A stretch of DNA of 64,000 bases from Kiloniellaceae bacterium (GTDB taxonomy: Bacteria > Pseudomonadota > Alphaproteobacteria > Kiloniellales > J153): positions 1 through 64,000 of the forward strand of contig JAJFGO010000106.1 in assembly GCA_021776095.1 (NCBI GenBank), read 5' to 3'. The translations under genes and the position numbers were made by a program. Positions 7,609 to 17,501 of this stretch are shown here, one piece after another (positions within the stretch are counted from its first letter, which is position 1; each line of letters starts with the position of its first letter). The notes beneath the pieces are model-generated. The model worked only from the letters and a program-made list of their open reading frames with translations. It was not told where the DNA came from and did not search any database.

Positions 7609-8898
7609 ATGATGACGGAAACCGCAGCCGAAGCAACGCAGGCTCAGGCGGTTCAGGCCAAAAAGGATCTCTACGAAATTGGCGAGATCCCGCCGCTCGG
7701 CCACGTGCCCAAGCAGATGTACGCCTGGGCCATCCGCCGCGAGCGCCAAGGCGAACCGGAAACCGCCATGCAGTGCGAGGTGGTCGAGGTCCCAGAGATC
7801 GACAGCCACGAGGTCCTGGTCATGGTGATGGCCGCCGGGGTCAACTACAATGGCGTTTGGGCCGGCCTGGGCAAGCCGGTCTCGGTCTTCGACGTGCACA
7901 AGGCGGATTACCACATCGCCGGATCGGACGCCGCCGGCATCGTCTGGGCGGTTGGCTCCAAGGTCACCCGCTGCAAGGTCGGCGACGAGGTCGTCGTACA
8001 CTGCAATCAGGACGACGGCGACGACGAACAATGCAACGGCGGCGATCCCATGTTCTCGCCGTCGCAGCGGATCTGGGGCTACGAAACTCCGGACGGCTCT
8101 TTCGCGCAATTCACCCGGGTGCAGGCGCAACAGGTCATGCCCCGGCCCCTGCATCTGACCTGGGAAGAAAGCGGCTGCTATATCCTGACCCTGGCCACCG
8201 CCTACCGCATGCTGTTCGGCCACCGGCCGCATATCCTGCGCCCGGGCCACAATGTCCTGGTCTGGGGTGCTTCTGGCGGGCTCGGCTCCATGGCGATTCA
8301 GTTGATCGCCACCGCCGGGGCGAACGCCATCGGTGTGATCTCCGACGAGACCAAGCGCGAATTCGTAACCCAACTAGGCGCGCGCGGGGTCATCAACCGC
8401 AAGGATTTCGACTGTTGGGGCCGCCTGCCGGAGGTCAACGACACCGGCGGCTACGGCGCCTACATGAAGAAGTGCCGCGAGTTCGGCAAGGCGATTTGGG
8501 AGACCACCGGCAAGGGCACCGATGTCGATTTCGTCTTCGAGCACCCGGGCGAGCAAACCTTCCCGGTCTCCTGCTTTGTAGTCAAGCGCGGCGGCATGGT
8601 GGTATTTTGCGCCGGCACCACCGGCTACAACATCACCTTCGACGCGCGCTTCGTGTGGATGCGCCAGAAACGTATCCAGGGCAGCCACTTCGCCAACCTC
8701 AATCAATCGAGCCAGGCCAACCGCCTGGTCATCGAGCGGCGCATCGACCCCTGCATGTCGGAAGTTTTCGCCTGGCACGACATTCCACGCGCGCACACCA
8801 AAATGATGAAGAACCAGCATCGCCCCGGCAACATGGCGGTCCTGGTCCAAGCCCCCCGCCCAGGCCTGCGCACCCTGGAAGACGCAATCGAGGGATGA
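7609..8898 (+). CDS. ccr: crotonyl-CoA carboxylase/reductase
   Basis: 429-residue medium-chain dehydrogenase/reductase that reductively carboxylates crotonyl-CoA to (2S)-ethylmalonyl-CoA with NADPH and CO2. The family N-terminus (KKDLYEIGEIPPLGHVP) and the segment NYNGVWAGLGKPVSVF are distinctive. The NADPH-binding loop is VWGASGGLGSMA. The asparagine in NYNGVW and the histidine in QGSHFAN match residues known to hold CO2 in characterised CCRs. I chose the ATG at 7609, which follows GAGGAG; a second ATG directly after it is possible. Length equals the usual 430. The gene overlaps the next start (ATGA), so the two genes are coupled. Confidence 0.95.
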   Translation: MMTETAAEATQAQAVQAKKDLYEIGEIPPLGHVPKQMYAWAIRRERQGEPETAMQCEVVEVPEIDSHEVLVMVMAAGVNYNGVWAGLGKPVSVFDVHKADYHIAGSDAAGIVWAVGSKVTRCKVGDEVVVHCNQDDGDDEQCNGGDPMFSPSQRIWGYETPDGSFAQFTRVQAQQVMPRPLHLTWEESGCYILTLATAYRMLFGHRPHILRPGHNVLVWGASGGLGSMAIQLIATAGANAIGVISDETKREFVTQLGARGVINRKDFDCWGRLPEVNDTGGYGAYMKKCREFGKAIWETTGKGTDVDFVFEHPGEQTFPVSCFVVKRGGMVVFCAGTTGYNITFDARFVWMRQKRIQGSHFANLNQSSQANRLVIERRIDPCMSEVFAWHDIPRAHTKMMKNQHRPGNMAVLVQAPRPGLRTLEDAIEG

Positions 8899-10601
8899 GT
8901 CAGGCTGCGGACATGAACAGCCGCCCCGATAGCGGAACTCTCGTCCTGCCCGCCTTGCTGCGCACGTGCCAAGCGGCGCTCGTCGCGACCGAAGCCTTAC
9001 GCGATGCAGCCAAGACTGCGGTCGCGGCGCGGGTCGCGCCGAGCGGCAAGGTTGACGCCGGTCTTCTGGAGCGCGAGCAGTTCGCCGCCCACGGCTATGC
9101 CTGGCTGGCGACCTATGTTAGTGCCCTCGCGCAAATGCTCCATTGGGCCGAGCGGCTGGATGGCGAGCAAGCCCTGGGCGAGTTGGAAAGCCTGATCCTA
9201 CAGGCCGCCTTCGGGGAATACCTGCAACAGATGACCGGCGGCATCCTGCTCAGCCAGGTCGAGATTGTCCGGCCCGGCGATATGGGTTTGAGCGGCGCGG
9301 CGGTCGCGCGTTTCCGCGACGACCCGGTAGTCGAGGCCCTGGTCACGCGCGGCAACACCAGCGCCGCCCGTCAGCGCCTGGCCGAGATGATCGGCGAGAA
9401 TCTGGGCTCCGGCAATTTCGGCCAGGTCGCCCTGGGCGACGAGACGCTCGAGATGGTCCGCGATCAGTTCCGCAAGGTCGCGGACGACCACATGGAAGCG
9501 GCGCACGCCTGGCACCGCAAGGACGAGCTGATCCCCGACGCCGTGGTCGCGCAGTTGTCCGAGTTGGGCGTCTTCGGCCTGACCGTGCCCGAGGACTTCG
9601 GCGGTTCGGGCCTGGGCAAGACCGCCATGTGTGTGGTGACCGAGGAGCTGTCACGCGGCTATATCGGGCTCGGCTCGCTCGGCACCCGCTCCGAGATTGC
9701 GGCGGAGCTGATCCGCCTGGGCGGAACCGAGGAGCAGCAGGCCAAGTGGCTGCCCAAGATCGCCTCGGGCGAAATCCTGCCGACCGCGGTCTTTACCGAG
9801 CCCAACACCGGCTCGGACATGGGCGCGCTCAAGACCCGCGCGGTCCGTAACGGCGAAGTCTACAGGATTACGGGCAACAAGACCTGGATCACTCACGCCG
9901 CGCGCAGCGACGTCATGACCCTGCTGGCGCGCACCAACCCGAACGAACCGGGCTACAAGGGCCTGTCCATGTTCCTGGCCGAAAAGCCGCGCGGCACCAA
10001 GGCCGATCCCTTCCCGGCGGCCGGCATGAGCGGCGGCGAGATCAAGGTGCTCGGCTACCGCGGCATGAAGGAATACGAGCTCAGCTTCGACGGCTTCGAG
10101 GTCAAGGCGGAGAATCTGCTGGGTGGGGTCGAGGGCGAGGGCTTCAAGCAGCTCATGGCGACCTTCGAATCGGCCCGGGTGCAAACTGCCGCGCGCGCCG
10201 TCGGGGTGGCGCAGAACGCCCTCGAGCTCGGCCTCGCCTACGCCCTGGACCGGGTGCAGTTCGGCAAGCCCATCGCCGCCTTCCCGCGGGTCGCGGGCAA
10301 GCTCGCCTGGATGGCGGTCGAGACCATGATCGCCCGGCAACTGACCCTTTTCGCTGCGCGCGAAAAAGATTCGGAGCGCCGTTGCGACATCGAGGCCGGC
10401 ATGGCCAAGTTGCTGGCCGCGCGGGTCGCCTGGTCGAACGCCGACAACGCCCTGCAAATCCACGGCGGCAACGGCTATGCGGAGGAATACAAGATCAGCC
10501 GCGTGCTGTGCGACGCGCGCATCCTCAACATCTTCGAGGGCGCCGCCGAGATTCAAGCGCAGGTGATTGCGCGGGGATTGCTGTCACCGGGACGGAATTA
10601 A
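8895..10601 (+). CDS. mcd: (2S)-methylsuccinyl-CoA dehydrogenase
   Basis: 568-residue FAD-dependent acyl-CoA dehydrogenase. About 150 extra N-terminal residues precede the standard fold, a hallmark of methylsuccinyl-CoA dehydrogenase. The standard fold follows: FGLTVPEDFGGSGLG, the flavin-binding TAVFTEPNTGSDMG, and the C-terminal HGGNGYAEEY and FEGAAEIQ, whose Glu matches the catalytic-base region of acyl-CoA dehydrogenases. It oxidises (2S)-methylsuccinyl-CoA to mesaconyl-CoA and passes electrons to ETF (encoded at 15.7-17.4 kb). The start overlaps the ccr stop by ATGA. The end overlaps the convergent nnrS gene by four bases. Confidence 0.93.
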   Translation: MSQAADMNSRPDSGTLVLPALLRTCQAALVATEALRDAAKTAVAARVAPSGKVDAGLLEREQFAAHGYAWLATYVSALAQMLHWAERLDGEQALGELESLILQAAFGEYLQQMTGGILLSQVEIVRPGDMGLSGAAVARFRDDPVVEALVTRGNTSAARQRLAEMIGENLGSGNFGQVALGDETLEMVRDQFRKVADDHMEAAHAWHRKDELIPDAVVAQLSELGVFGLTVPEDFGGSGLGKTAMCVVTEELSRGYIGLGSLGTRSEIAAELIRLGGTEEQQAKWLPKIASGEILPTAVFTEPNTGSDMGALKTRAVRNGEVYRITGNKTWITHAARSDVMTLLARTNPNEPGYKGLSMFLAEKPRGTKADPFPAAGMSGGEIKVLGYRGMKEYELSFDGFEVKAENLLGGVEGEGFKQLMATFESARVQTAARAVGVAQNALELGLAYALDRVQFGKPIAAFPRVAGKLAWMAVETMIARQLTLFAAREKDSERRCDIEAGMAKLLAARVAWSNADNALQIHGGNGYAEEYKISRVLCDARILNIFEGAAEIQAQVIARGLLSPGRN

Positions 10602-11812
10602 TCGGGCGACCGCCGGGTCAGCAGCATCGGACCGCACACGCCGAGGAAGACCGCGAACCCGCAACACCAAGCGATGGCCGCGATGGTGAGCAAGATGACT
10701 TCCATGGCTTCGGCGAAGGGTGCGGCGACCCGCGCCATGGCGGCCAGGATCACCAGGACATAGGCGATCGTCAGGCTGGCGCCGGCCGTTAGCGGCCGGC
10801 CTGTATGACCCAAAGTGGTTCGGCTCATGACCGCCAGGATCATGCTGCCGATGGCACCGGCGGTCAGCGCATGGGTCGCCGCCGCCTGGGGCAGGCCCGG
10901 CCACCAAACGCCAAGCGCGATCAGGCCGAGGCCCAGCGGAATCCAGAGATACGCGACGTGGAGGATCCAGAGCAACGGCTCCGCCCAAGTCCCCCGGCCG
11001 CGCCAGCGCAACAGGCGCACCAGGTTGCACGCCGCCGCCAATCCGGCCAGCCCACCGGCAAGGTTCGATCCAGGCGCCACCGCCCAGACAACCAAGGCCG
11101 GAAAGGTCAGCCCCAGGGCCGCGCGGTCCAACCAACCGAAGCGCGCCGGCATAACGCGCGCGCCACGCTTGGCGAGCCAATTGCGTGTGAAGCTCGGCAC
11201 AATGCGCCCGCCGATCAAGACGATCAGGCCGACCGCGACGGCGATGGCTAGGCGCAATTCCGCGTCATCCGAGTCCATCAGGCCGGCCGCCGCCGCATGA
11301 GACAACGCATTGCACAATGCAAAGACCAGAACCGCCAAGACCGGCGGCAGGTTGCGCCAGTTGCGCCCGGCCACGATTTCGCGCGTAATGACCGCCGCAA
11401 AGACCAGCAGAAAGGATAGATCGACCAACGCCACCGCCCCGGGTCCAATCGATGCGGAAAACGCGGTCGCGGCCCGGCCGGCCAACCAAAGGACGGCAAG
11501 GCCGAACAGAGGCCAGCCTTGCAGCGGCATGCGCCCGGTCCAATTTGGAATCGCGGTCAGCAAAAAGCCCGACATGGCCGCCGCCAGGGTACCGAACAAC
11601 ATCTCATGGACATGCCAGCGGATCGGGCCAAATGCGCTAGGTAAGGCGATCCAACCCATGGTCCATCCGAAGGACACGCCAAGTGACAGGAGCGCCCAAA
11701 GCCCGGCGAGCAGAAAGAACGGCCGGAAACCCTGAGCGAACAATGCAGGCCCGCCGTGATCGCGATAGCGCGGCACCGGCACGCGGGATGGACTTGCCTT
11801 AATGGAGGTCAT
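10598..11812 (-). CDS. nnrS: NnrS family membrane protein
   Basis: 404-residue protein of about twelve membrane segments, recognisable as NnrS by FAQGFRPFFLLAG near the N-terminus, HVHEMLFG and the ...MSRTTLGHTGR motif. NnrS proteins are haem/copper membrane proteins linked to nitric oxide stress in proteobacteria. I chose the ATG at 11812; upstream in-frame codons give an unrelated polar extension. No anaerobox-like site is visible upstream. No denitrification gene is nearby, so its role here may be NO tolerance. It converges on mcd with a four-base overlap. Confidence 0.88.
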   Translation of the reverse strand: MTSIKASPSRVPVPRYRDHGGPALFAQGFRPFFLLAGLWALLSLGVSFGWTMGWIALPSAFGPIRWHVHEMLFGTLAAAMSGFLLTAIPNWTGRMPLQGWPLFGLAVLWLAGRAATAFSASIGPGAVALVDLSFLLVFAAVITREIVAGRNWRNLPPVLAVLVFALCNALSHAAAAGLMDSDDAELRLAIAVAVGLIVLIGGRIVPSFTRNWLAKRGARVMPARFGWLDRAALGLTFPALVVWAVAPGSNLAGGLAGLAAACNLVRLLRWRGRGTWAEPLLWILHVAYLWIPLGLGLIALGVWWPGLPQAAATHALTAGAIGSMILAVMSRTTLGHTGRPLTAGASLTIAYVLVILAAMARVAAPFAEAMEVILLTIAAIAWCCGFAVFLGVCGPMLLTRRSPD

Positions 11813-12128
11813 GGGCCAAAGGTCAGGATCGAAGCCGCCCGCGTCAAGCCTGAGGCATGAGACGCCCTGGCGGATCGGCAGGCACGTCACCACATCCCGC
11901 TGGCCCTCTCCGCCGGGGCGCGTTATATCTCGGTCTTCATCATACCAATGGCCAATACCCCGGGGCGCGGCCGATCGCCTGGCGAACAAGTGCGGGCCCC
12001 GCGCGAACGCACGCGCAACGGGTAAAAATGGTCCGGATATTGTAGTGCCGAATTAGGCCGCCATATCGGTACCAGGTTAGAGAAATGTACTCGCCATGAC
12101 CGCGACAGCGGTCTCTTAGGATTGAAGA

Positions 12129-14051
12129 ATGTCACTCTTGCTAGGCTCACGAAATCGCTACTGCATCTTTTTGATCGTCGCCACGGTCTACGCCGCCATC
12201 AACTTGACGACGCGAATCGCGTTGCTTTTTTACGAAGGAAATTCGGCCCTTTACGAAATCCCGACGCTCGGCCGAATCCTCGCGATCGGATTTCTCTACG
12301 ATGGCGCATCGTTGTCTTGGGTTTTCTTGCCGTTTGCCCTAAACGCGTTGATCTGGCCGGACACCGAACGCGGGTGCAAGTTACATCAATGGTCCGCCAC
12401 CGTGCTGTTCTGCGCCGGTTTTCTTGGCCTTATGTTTCAGATGTTCGCGGAGTTCTTGTTCTGGAACGAATTTTCCGCACGTTTCAATTTTATCGCCGTT
12501 GATTACCTGGTCTACACCCGCGAAGTGATCGGCAATATCTGGCAATCTTATCCGATCGAATGGCTGCTGCTTGGCCTTGGCGCGGCGACCATGGTGGGGA
12601 TCGCTATTGCGGGGCCGGTCTTCTGGCGGACTGCCTGCGGGCAAGGCCCGGGTCTGGGTAACCGCGTCGCAGTCTCGCTCGGCGTCGCCGCCTTGCCGGC
12701 ACTGGTGTTCTTTGGACTTGGCGAAGGGCCGCACAACCTGCTCGCAAACCCGGCCGAGCGTGAACTGGCGTCGAATGGCCTATACTCGTTGTTCCGGGCC
12801 TTCCGCAACAATGATCTCGACTACAACAAGTTCTATGCGTTCCTTCCGCTAGGCCAGGCCGCGGAGGTCATGGCCGAAGAGCGCGTCGAAGCCCATAGTG
12901 AACCGGCGAAACTGGATTCTAAGGACGGTCTTGAGCGCGAGATCGTCCGCGAAGGTGCACCCTTACGTAAAAACGTGGTTCTGATTTCGATCGAGAGCCT
13001 GGGCGCCGACTATGTGGAAGCTTTTGGCGGCCGCGCCGGACTGACCCCGAACCTATCCCGCTTGGCGGCGAAAAGCCTTACATTTCAGAATCATTTTGCG
13101 ACCGGATTACGCACAGTGCGCGGTTTGGAAGCGATCACACTTTCTATTCCGCCGACACCCGGGCGCGCGGTGCCGATCCGCGTAAACAATAAAGGACTGA
13201 TGTCGATTGGCTCGGTGCTGAAGGAACAGGGATATAGCGCGGTCTATATCTATGGCGGATACAGCCTTTTCGACAATATGAAGGATTTCTTCTCCGGCAA
13301 CGGATATGACGTCCTCGACCGCAGGAATATCGCCAGCGACAAGATTGACCATGAAACCATCTGGGGCGTCGCCGACGAGAACTTGTTCACACTGGCGATC
13401 GAGGAGTTGGACCGGCGGGCGGCGACGCCTACACCTTTTTTCGCCCACATCATGACGACCAGCAATCATCGTCCTTATACGTATCCGGAAGGGCGCATCG
13501 ACATCCCCTCCCACACCGGCCGCGACGGCGCGGTGAAATACACCGACTGGGCGGTCAACAAGTTCCTCACCGAAGCGGCCGAAAAGTCTTGGTTCGCCGG
13601 CACGATTTTCGTGATTGTCGCCGACCATACCTCTCACGGCCGTGGACGGCTTGATCTTCCCCCGGAAAATTACCGAATCCCCCTTTGGATCTATGCCCCC
13701 GAATTCGTCAAGCCTGGTCGTATCGACTTCATGACTTCGCTGATCGACGTCGCGCCGACTGTGTTGGGCCTTTTGAATATCTCCTACACGTCAAAATTCT
13801 TCGGTCAGGACATTCTACGCGAAGCGCAATATCACCAGCGCGCTTTCATGGCGAACTACCTCACGGTGGGATACATGGAGGACGGCTTGATTGTCGAACT
13901 CGCACCCCAGAAAAGAGTTCGCGTGGTCCGCGCCGCGGATGGCCAAGTCATGCCAAACGACGACCCTTTGGCCCAGCACTTGATTCAAGAAGCGATTAGC
14001 CACTACCAAACGGCGGCAAGCTACATCAAGCGCGATACCCGGCCCGAATAG
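12129..14051 (+). CDS. LTA synthase-like phosphoglycerol transferase (sulfatase fold)
   Basis: 640 residues. About five N-terminal membrane segments (residues 10-215) are followed by a linker and an alkaline-phosphatase-fold domain (about 280-580) of the LTA synthase/OpgB/sulfatase family. The nucleophile is likely Thr329 in TGLRTVRG. Metal ligands are expected in SIESLG and VIVADHTSHG. Gram-positive LtaS makes lipoteichoic acid; alphaproteobacterial members more often add phosphoglycerol to periplasmic glucans or lipids. Which reaction applies here is unknown. It is a single gene, flanked by nnrS and a small conserved protein. The domain faces the periplasm. Confidence 0.85.
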   Translation: MSLLLGSRNRYCIFLIVATVYAAINLTTRIALLFYEGNSALYEIPTLGRILAIGFLYDGASLSWVFLPFALNALIWPDTERGCKLHQWSATVLFCAGFLGLMFQMFAEFLFWNEFSARFNFIAVDYLVYTREVIGNIWQSYPIEWLLLGLGAATMVGIAIAGPVFWRTACGQGPGLGNRVAVSLGVAALPALVFFGLGEGPHNLLANPAERELASNGLYSLFRAFRNNDLDYNKFYAFLPLGQAAEVMAEERVEAHSEPAKLDSKDGLEREIVREGAPLRKNVVLISIESLGADYVEAFGGRAGLTPNLSRLAAKSLTFQNHFATGLRTVRGLEAITLSIPPTPGRAVPIRVNNKGLMSIGSVLKEQGYSAVYIYGGYSLFDNMKDFFSGNGYDVLDRRNIASDKIDHETIWGVADENLFTLAIEELDRRAATPTPFFAHIMTTSNHRPYTYPEGRIDIPSHTGRDGAVKYTDWAVNKFLTEAAEKSWFAGTIFVIVADHTSHGRGRLDLPPENYRIPLWIYAPEFVKPGRIDFMTSLIDVAPTVLGLLNISYTSKFFGQDILREAQYHQRAFMANYLTVGYMEDGLIVELAPQKRVRVVRAADGQVMPNDDPLAQHLIQEAISHYQTAASYIKRDTRPE

Positions 14052-14105
14052 CTGTCCCATTGCGGCAACATCGCCCCGGCACCGGGCCGGTAAACCTTGA
14101 TGCAG

Positions 14106-14555
14106 CTATTCGCGGGCGATGTTTTTCTTCCAGTCGCCGGTGGTGTTCCACCAGCGGTGGGGATTGGTACTGTCGTCGAGGCCCTTCGAGCGGCTGACCA
14201 AGCTATACCGCACTTTAATGACAGGTTCTTGATAACTGTGAACCTGAAAGACGGATTCTATCACGCGCTCCAGAAGTCCTTGATCGTCCGGCATCTCGAA
14301 ACTTAGCTCAACGACGCCCGGGCGTTGGCGGACCTTAATTTCGGGGCCGGCCGCCGCGCCTTCGAGCGGGCGGTAACGTTCGATTCCGGCAGCGGTTTGA
14401 TACGCGTTGCTATCGTATTTGTCGCCTTGGGTCAGCGGAACGATCTGACATACATGCGCCATGATTCGCTCGACATCTTGCTCGGGCGCGAAAACGCAAA
14501 TCGTCAGCAATTGCTCCATCCGAACCGACTTGGTTTCGAATCCACTCTCTTCCAT
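14106..14555 (-). CDS. CutA/NIF3-like small conserved protein
   Basis: 149-residue soluble protein. Its core, starting LLTICVFAPEQDVERIM and ending in a VRYSLV strand, resembles the stand-alone ferredoxin-like domain found in the NIF3/YqfO insert and in CutA1-type proteins, sometimes misnamed RtxA in annotations. I chose the ATG at 14555 because GGGAG lies eight bases upstream; an in-frame start at 14579 adds eight residues. No enzyme motif is visible and the function is unknown. It stands alone on the minus strand between the LTA synthase-like gene and the HIG1 gene. Confidence 0.6.
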   Translation of the reverse strand: MEESGFETKSVRMEQLLTICVFAPEQDVERIMAHVCQIVPLTQGDKYDSNAYQTAAGIERYRPLEGAAAGPEIKVRQRPGVVELSFEMPDDQGLLERVIESVFQVHSYQEPVIKVRYSLVSRSKGLDDSTNPHRWWNTTGDWKKNIARE

Positions 14556-14737
14556 CGGCGCAACTCCCGTCCGAAACATCAGATCCTCTGGGACAAGCTA
14601 CGCGATCCCTCCTGACACCGTTCTGTCAGGAACTCATCGTCATTGCCTAGCTGTGAACCGTCGACCTTTGGGCGCCCGCCCGGCAGCCCGGCAACATCGT
14701 CCTGGTATCGGGCCCGGCCGGGGTTTATATCCCTGTC

Positions 14738-14935
14738 ATGGATATCCTGATTCCGACCCTGATCGTCGCCGCCTTGCTCGCCGTGCTGATCGTGCTCATG
14801 ACCGGCGTGCTGGGCATGGCCAAGGGCGGCGGTTTCAACCGCAAGTACGGCAACGTCTTGATGCGCTGGCGGGTCGCCTTGCAGGGCGGCGCGGTCCTGC
14901 TGATCCTGATCGCCGCCCTGCTGTCGCGCGGCTGA
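14738..14935 (+). CDS. HIG1-domain twin transmembrane protein
   Basis: 65-residue membrane protein with two hydrophobic helices (residues 4-27 and 45-62) separated by a polar FNRKYGN.LMRWRVALQG turn. This is the signature of bacterial HIG1/hypoxia-induced-type twin-membrane proteins, which in alphaproteobacteria often precede the cobalamin adenosyltransferase gene, as here (18 bases before). Members of the family are associated with cytochrome oxidase in mitochondria. The bacterial role is not established. Confidence 0.8.
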   Translation: MDILIPTLIVAALLAVLIVLMTGVLGMAKGGGFNRKYGNVLMRWRVALQGGAVLLILIAALLSRG

Positions 14936-14953
14936 ACCGGCGCGGGGGGCTGC

Positions 14954-15517
14954 ATGGTCAAGCTCACCAAGATTTATACTCGAGGCGGCGATACGGGGGA
15001 TACCTCGCTGGGCGACGGCGCGCGGGTGGTCAAGCACGATCCGCGCGTGGCCGCCTATGGCACGGTGGACGAGGCCAACGCCGCCGTCGGTCTGGCTCGC
15101 CTGCACACCGGCGGCGCCTTGGACGGGATGCTGGGCCGGATCCAGAACGACCTCTTCGATCTTGGCGCCGACCTCTGCCGGCCGGAGACGGACGGCGAAA
15201 AAGGCCCGGCGCTGCGCATGACAGCGGAGCAGGTCGCCCGTCTGGAGCGCGAGATCGACAAGATCAACGCCCGCCTGGCGCCCCTGAACAGCTTCGTCCT
15301 GCCCGGCGGCACGCCGGCGGCGGCCCATTTGCATTTGGCGCGCACCACGGCGCGCCGGGCCGAGCGTGGTATCACCGCGCTGGCCGAGCACGAACCGGTC
15401 AACCCGGAGGCGGTTCGCTATATCAACCGCCTGTCCGACCTGCTCTTCGTCCTGGCCCGCCATGCCAACGACGACGGCGCCCAGGACGTGCTCTGGCAAC
15501 CCGGCGCCAATCGCTAG
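14954..15517 (+). CDS. cob(I)yrinic acid a,c-diamide adenosyltransferase, PduO type
   Basis: 187-residue PduO-family ATP:cob(I)alamin adenosyltransferase. Family markers are the N-terminal KIYTRGGDTGDTSL, which binds ATP, then YGTVDEANA, FVLPGG and the C-terminal RYINRLSDLLFVLAR. It makes adenosylcobalamin, the cofactor of the ethylmalonyl-CoA mutase encoded at 5.3-7.3 kb. That gives a direct reason for its place in this neighbourhood. It sits between the HIG1 gene and the ETF operon; 234 bases with an own promoter separate it from etfB. Confidence 0.93.
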   Translation: MVKLTKIYTRGGDTGDTSLGDGARVVKHDPRVAAYGTVDEANAAVGLARLHTGGALDGMLGRIQNDLFDLGADLCRPETDGEKGPALRMTAEQVARLEREIDKINARLAPLNSFVLPGGTPAAAHLHLARTTARRAERGITALAEHEPVNPEAVRYINRLSDLLFVLARHANDDGAQDVLWQPGANR

Positions 15518-15587
15518 ACCGTCGCCCACGGGCCGGGTTCGGCCGCATTCCAGCAGGATTCCTAGGATTTTTGCATGTTACGGTGCG

Positions 15588-15617
15588 TTGACAGGGGGAG
15601 TTTCCTGCATTTATTGT
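15588..15617 (+). promoter_or_regulatory. candidate sigma-70 promoter for ETF genes
   Basis: TTGACA (15588-15593) is followed 18 bases later by TATTGT (15612-15617). The first hexamer is a perfect -35 element and the second matches four of six -10 bases. It lies about 135 bases before etfB and after the adenosyltransferase stop. Typing is by eye only. Confidence 0.5.
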
Positions 15618-15751
15618 GCGCCTGCGAAATAACCCCGAAGACCAGCGCCAGGAGTGGCCGATTTGGCCGCGCGGCGCCATATTGCGCTCACTCAGCCAGG
15701 CTTACAAAGCCCGGCTCACACATTTAGACTGAAAACGGCGGCGGGCATACG

Positions 15752-16501
15752 ATGAAGGTTCTGGTTCCCATTAAGCGCGTCATCGACGCGAACGTGAAGG
15801 TCCGGGTCAAGGCCGACAAGACGGGGGTCGAGTTGACCAACGTCAAGATGGCCATGAACCCGTTCTGCGAGATCGCGGTCGAGGAAGCGTGCCGCATGAA
15901 AGAGGCGGGCACGGCCAGCGAGATCATCGCGGTTTCCGCCGGCGGCGCTCAGGCGCAGGAAACGATCCGTACCGCCCTGGCCATGGGCGCCGACCGGGGC
16001 GTCCTGATCCAAAGCGATATGGCGCTGGAACCCCTGGGAATCGCCAAGCTGCTCAAGGCCGTGGTCGAGAAGGAATCGGCCGAACTGGTGATCATGGGTA
16101 AGCAGGCCATCGACGGCGACAACAATCAGACCGGCCAGATGCTGGCCGCGCTGCTGGGCTGGGCGCAGGGCACCTTCGTCTCGCGTATCAAGGTCGAGGA
16201 CGGCACCGTCAAGGCGACCCGCGAGGTCGACGGCGGGCTGGAGACGGTGGCGCTCAAGTCGCCCTGCGTTCTGACCGTCGATCTGCGGCTCAATCAGCCG
16301 CGCTATGCCTCCCTGCCGAACATCATGAAGGCCAAGAAAAAGCCGATCGAGACCGTGACGCCGGAGGATCTGGGCGTGGACGCGAGCCCGCGCCTGACCG
16401 TGGTGCAGGTGGTCGAGCCGGCGTCGCGCAAGGCCGGGGTTATTGTAGCCAGCGCCGCCGAGTTGGTCGAGAAACTGAAAAACGAAGCCAAGGTGATCTG
16501 A
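15752..16501 (+). CDS. etfB: electron transfer flavoprotein subunit beta
   Basis: 249-residue ETF beta subunit. It starts with the typical [19 protein letters not shown], contains the family segment [14 protein letters not shown] and the AMP-binding [17 protein letters not shown], and has the L-rich [22 protein letters not shown] recognition segment near residue 190. With the alpha subunit it accepts electrons from acyl-CoA dehydrogenases such as the methylsuccinyl-CoA dehydrogenase upstream, and passes them to ETF-ubiquinone oxidoreductase. The gene is directly joined to etfA (stop and start adjacent). Confidence 0.96.
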   Translation: MKVLVPIKRVIDANVKVRVKADKTGVELTNVKMAMNPFCEIAVEEACRMKEAGTASEIIAVSAGGAQAQETIRTALAMGADRGVLIQSDMALEPLGIAKLLKAVVEKESAELVIMGKQAIDGDNNQTGQMLAALLGWAQGTFVSRIKVEDGTVKATREVDGGLETVALKSPCVLTVDLRLNQPRYASLPNIMKAKKKPIETVTPEDLGVDASPRLTVVQVVEPASRKAGVIVASAAELVEKLKNEAKVI

Positions 16502-17434
16502 ATGAGCGTTTTGATTGTCGCCGAGCACGATAACGCCGGCCTGAAGCCCGCCACGCTCAACACGGTGACCGCCGCCGGGCAATTGGGCGGCGACGTCGAC
16601 CTGCTGGTCGCCGGCAGCGGTTGCGGCAACGCCGCCGCGGCGGCCGCCAAGGTGCCCGGCGTGGCCAAGGTGCTGGTCGCCGACGCGCCCGAATACGAGG
16701 CCATGCTGGCGGAAAACCTGGCGCCGCTGATCGTCAAGCTGGCGGCCGGCTATAGCCACGTTCTGGCCCCGGCCACCACCTTCGGCAAGAACGTCATGCC
16801 GCGCGCCGCCGCCTTGTTGGACGTGCAGCAGATTTCTGAAATCAGCGGCATCGAAAGCCCCGACACCTTCGTGCGGCCGATCTACGCCGGCAACGCCATG
16901 GCGACCGTGAAGTCGAACGACGCCATCAAGGTGGTCACCGTGCGCGCCACCGCCTTCGACCCGGCGCCCGAGGACGGCGGTTCGGCCGCGACCGAAACCG
17001 TCGAAGCGACCGGCGATACCGGGCTCGCCAGCTTCGTCGGCCAAGAGCTGACCAAGTCGGAGCGGCCCGAGCTCACCACGGCGGGGATCGTGATTTCCGG
17101 CGGGCGCGGCATGCAGAGCGGCGAGAACTTCGCCATGCTGGAGCGGATCGCCGACAAGCTGGGCGCCGCCGTGGGCGCGAGCCGCGCGGCGGTCGATGCC
17201 GGCTTCGTGCCGAACGACTATCAGGTCGGCCAAACCGGCAAGGTGGTCGCCCCCGATCTCTATATCGCGGTCGGCATCTCCGGCGCGATCCAGCATCTGG
17301 CTGGCATGAAGGATTCCAAGGTCATCGTGGCCATCAACAAGGACGAAGAGGCGCCGATTTTCCAAGTCGCCGACTACGGCCTGGTCGCCGATCTGTTCCA
17401 GGCGGTGCCGGAATTGGAGAAAGAGCTGGGCTAG
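16502..17434 (+). CDS. etfA: electron transfer flavoprotein subunit alpha
   Basis: 310-residue ETF alpha subunit. The N-terminal domain starts [19 protein letters not shown]. The C-terminal FAD-binding domain contains [56 protein letters not shown] and [22 protein letters not shown], all hallmark segments. It pairs with the beta subunit immediately before it. A hairpin follows the stop at 17433-17477. Confidence 0.96.
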   Translation: MSVLIVAEHDNAGLKPATLNTVTAAGQLGGDVDLLVAGSGCGNAAAAAAKVPGVAKVLVADAPEYEAMLAENLAPLIVKLAAGYSHVLAPATTFGKNVMPRAAALLDVQQISEISGIESPDTFVRPIYAGNAMATVKSNDAIKVVTVRATAFDPAPEDGGSAATETVEATGDTGLASFVGQELTKSERPELTTAGIVISGGRGMQSGENFAMLERIADKLGAAVGASRAAVDAGFVPNDYQVGQTGKVVAPDLYIAVGISGAIQHLAGMKDSKVIVAINKDEEAPIFQVADYGLVADLFQAVPELEKELG

Positions 17435-17477
17435 AGGCCCGAGGGGCCAAAGCCCGCGTTTAACGCGCGGGGCCTCT
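17433..17477 (+). terminator. hairpin after etfA
   Basis: Outer arms AGAGGCC (17433-17439) and GGCCTCT (17471-17477) enclose further GC-rich pairing, including CGCG-TTTAA-CGCG. There is no clear T-run, so it may only attenuate transcription between etfA and the next gene, which begins 24 bases later. Confidence 0.45.
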
Positions 17478-17501
17478 TCACGACTGACAAGGCAGGACAA
17501 C

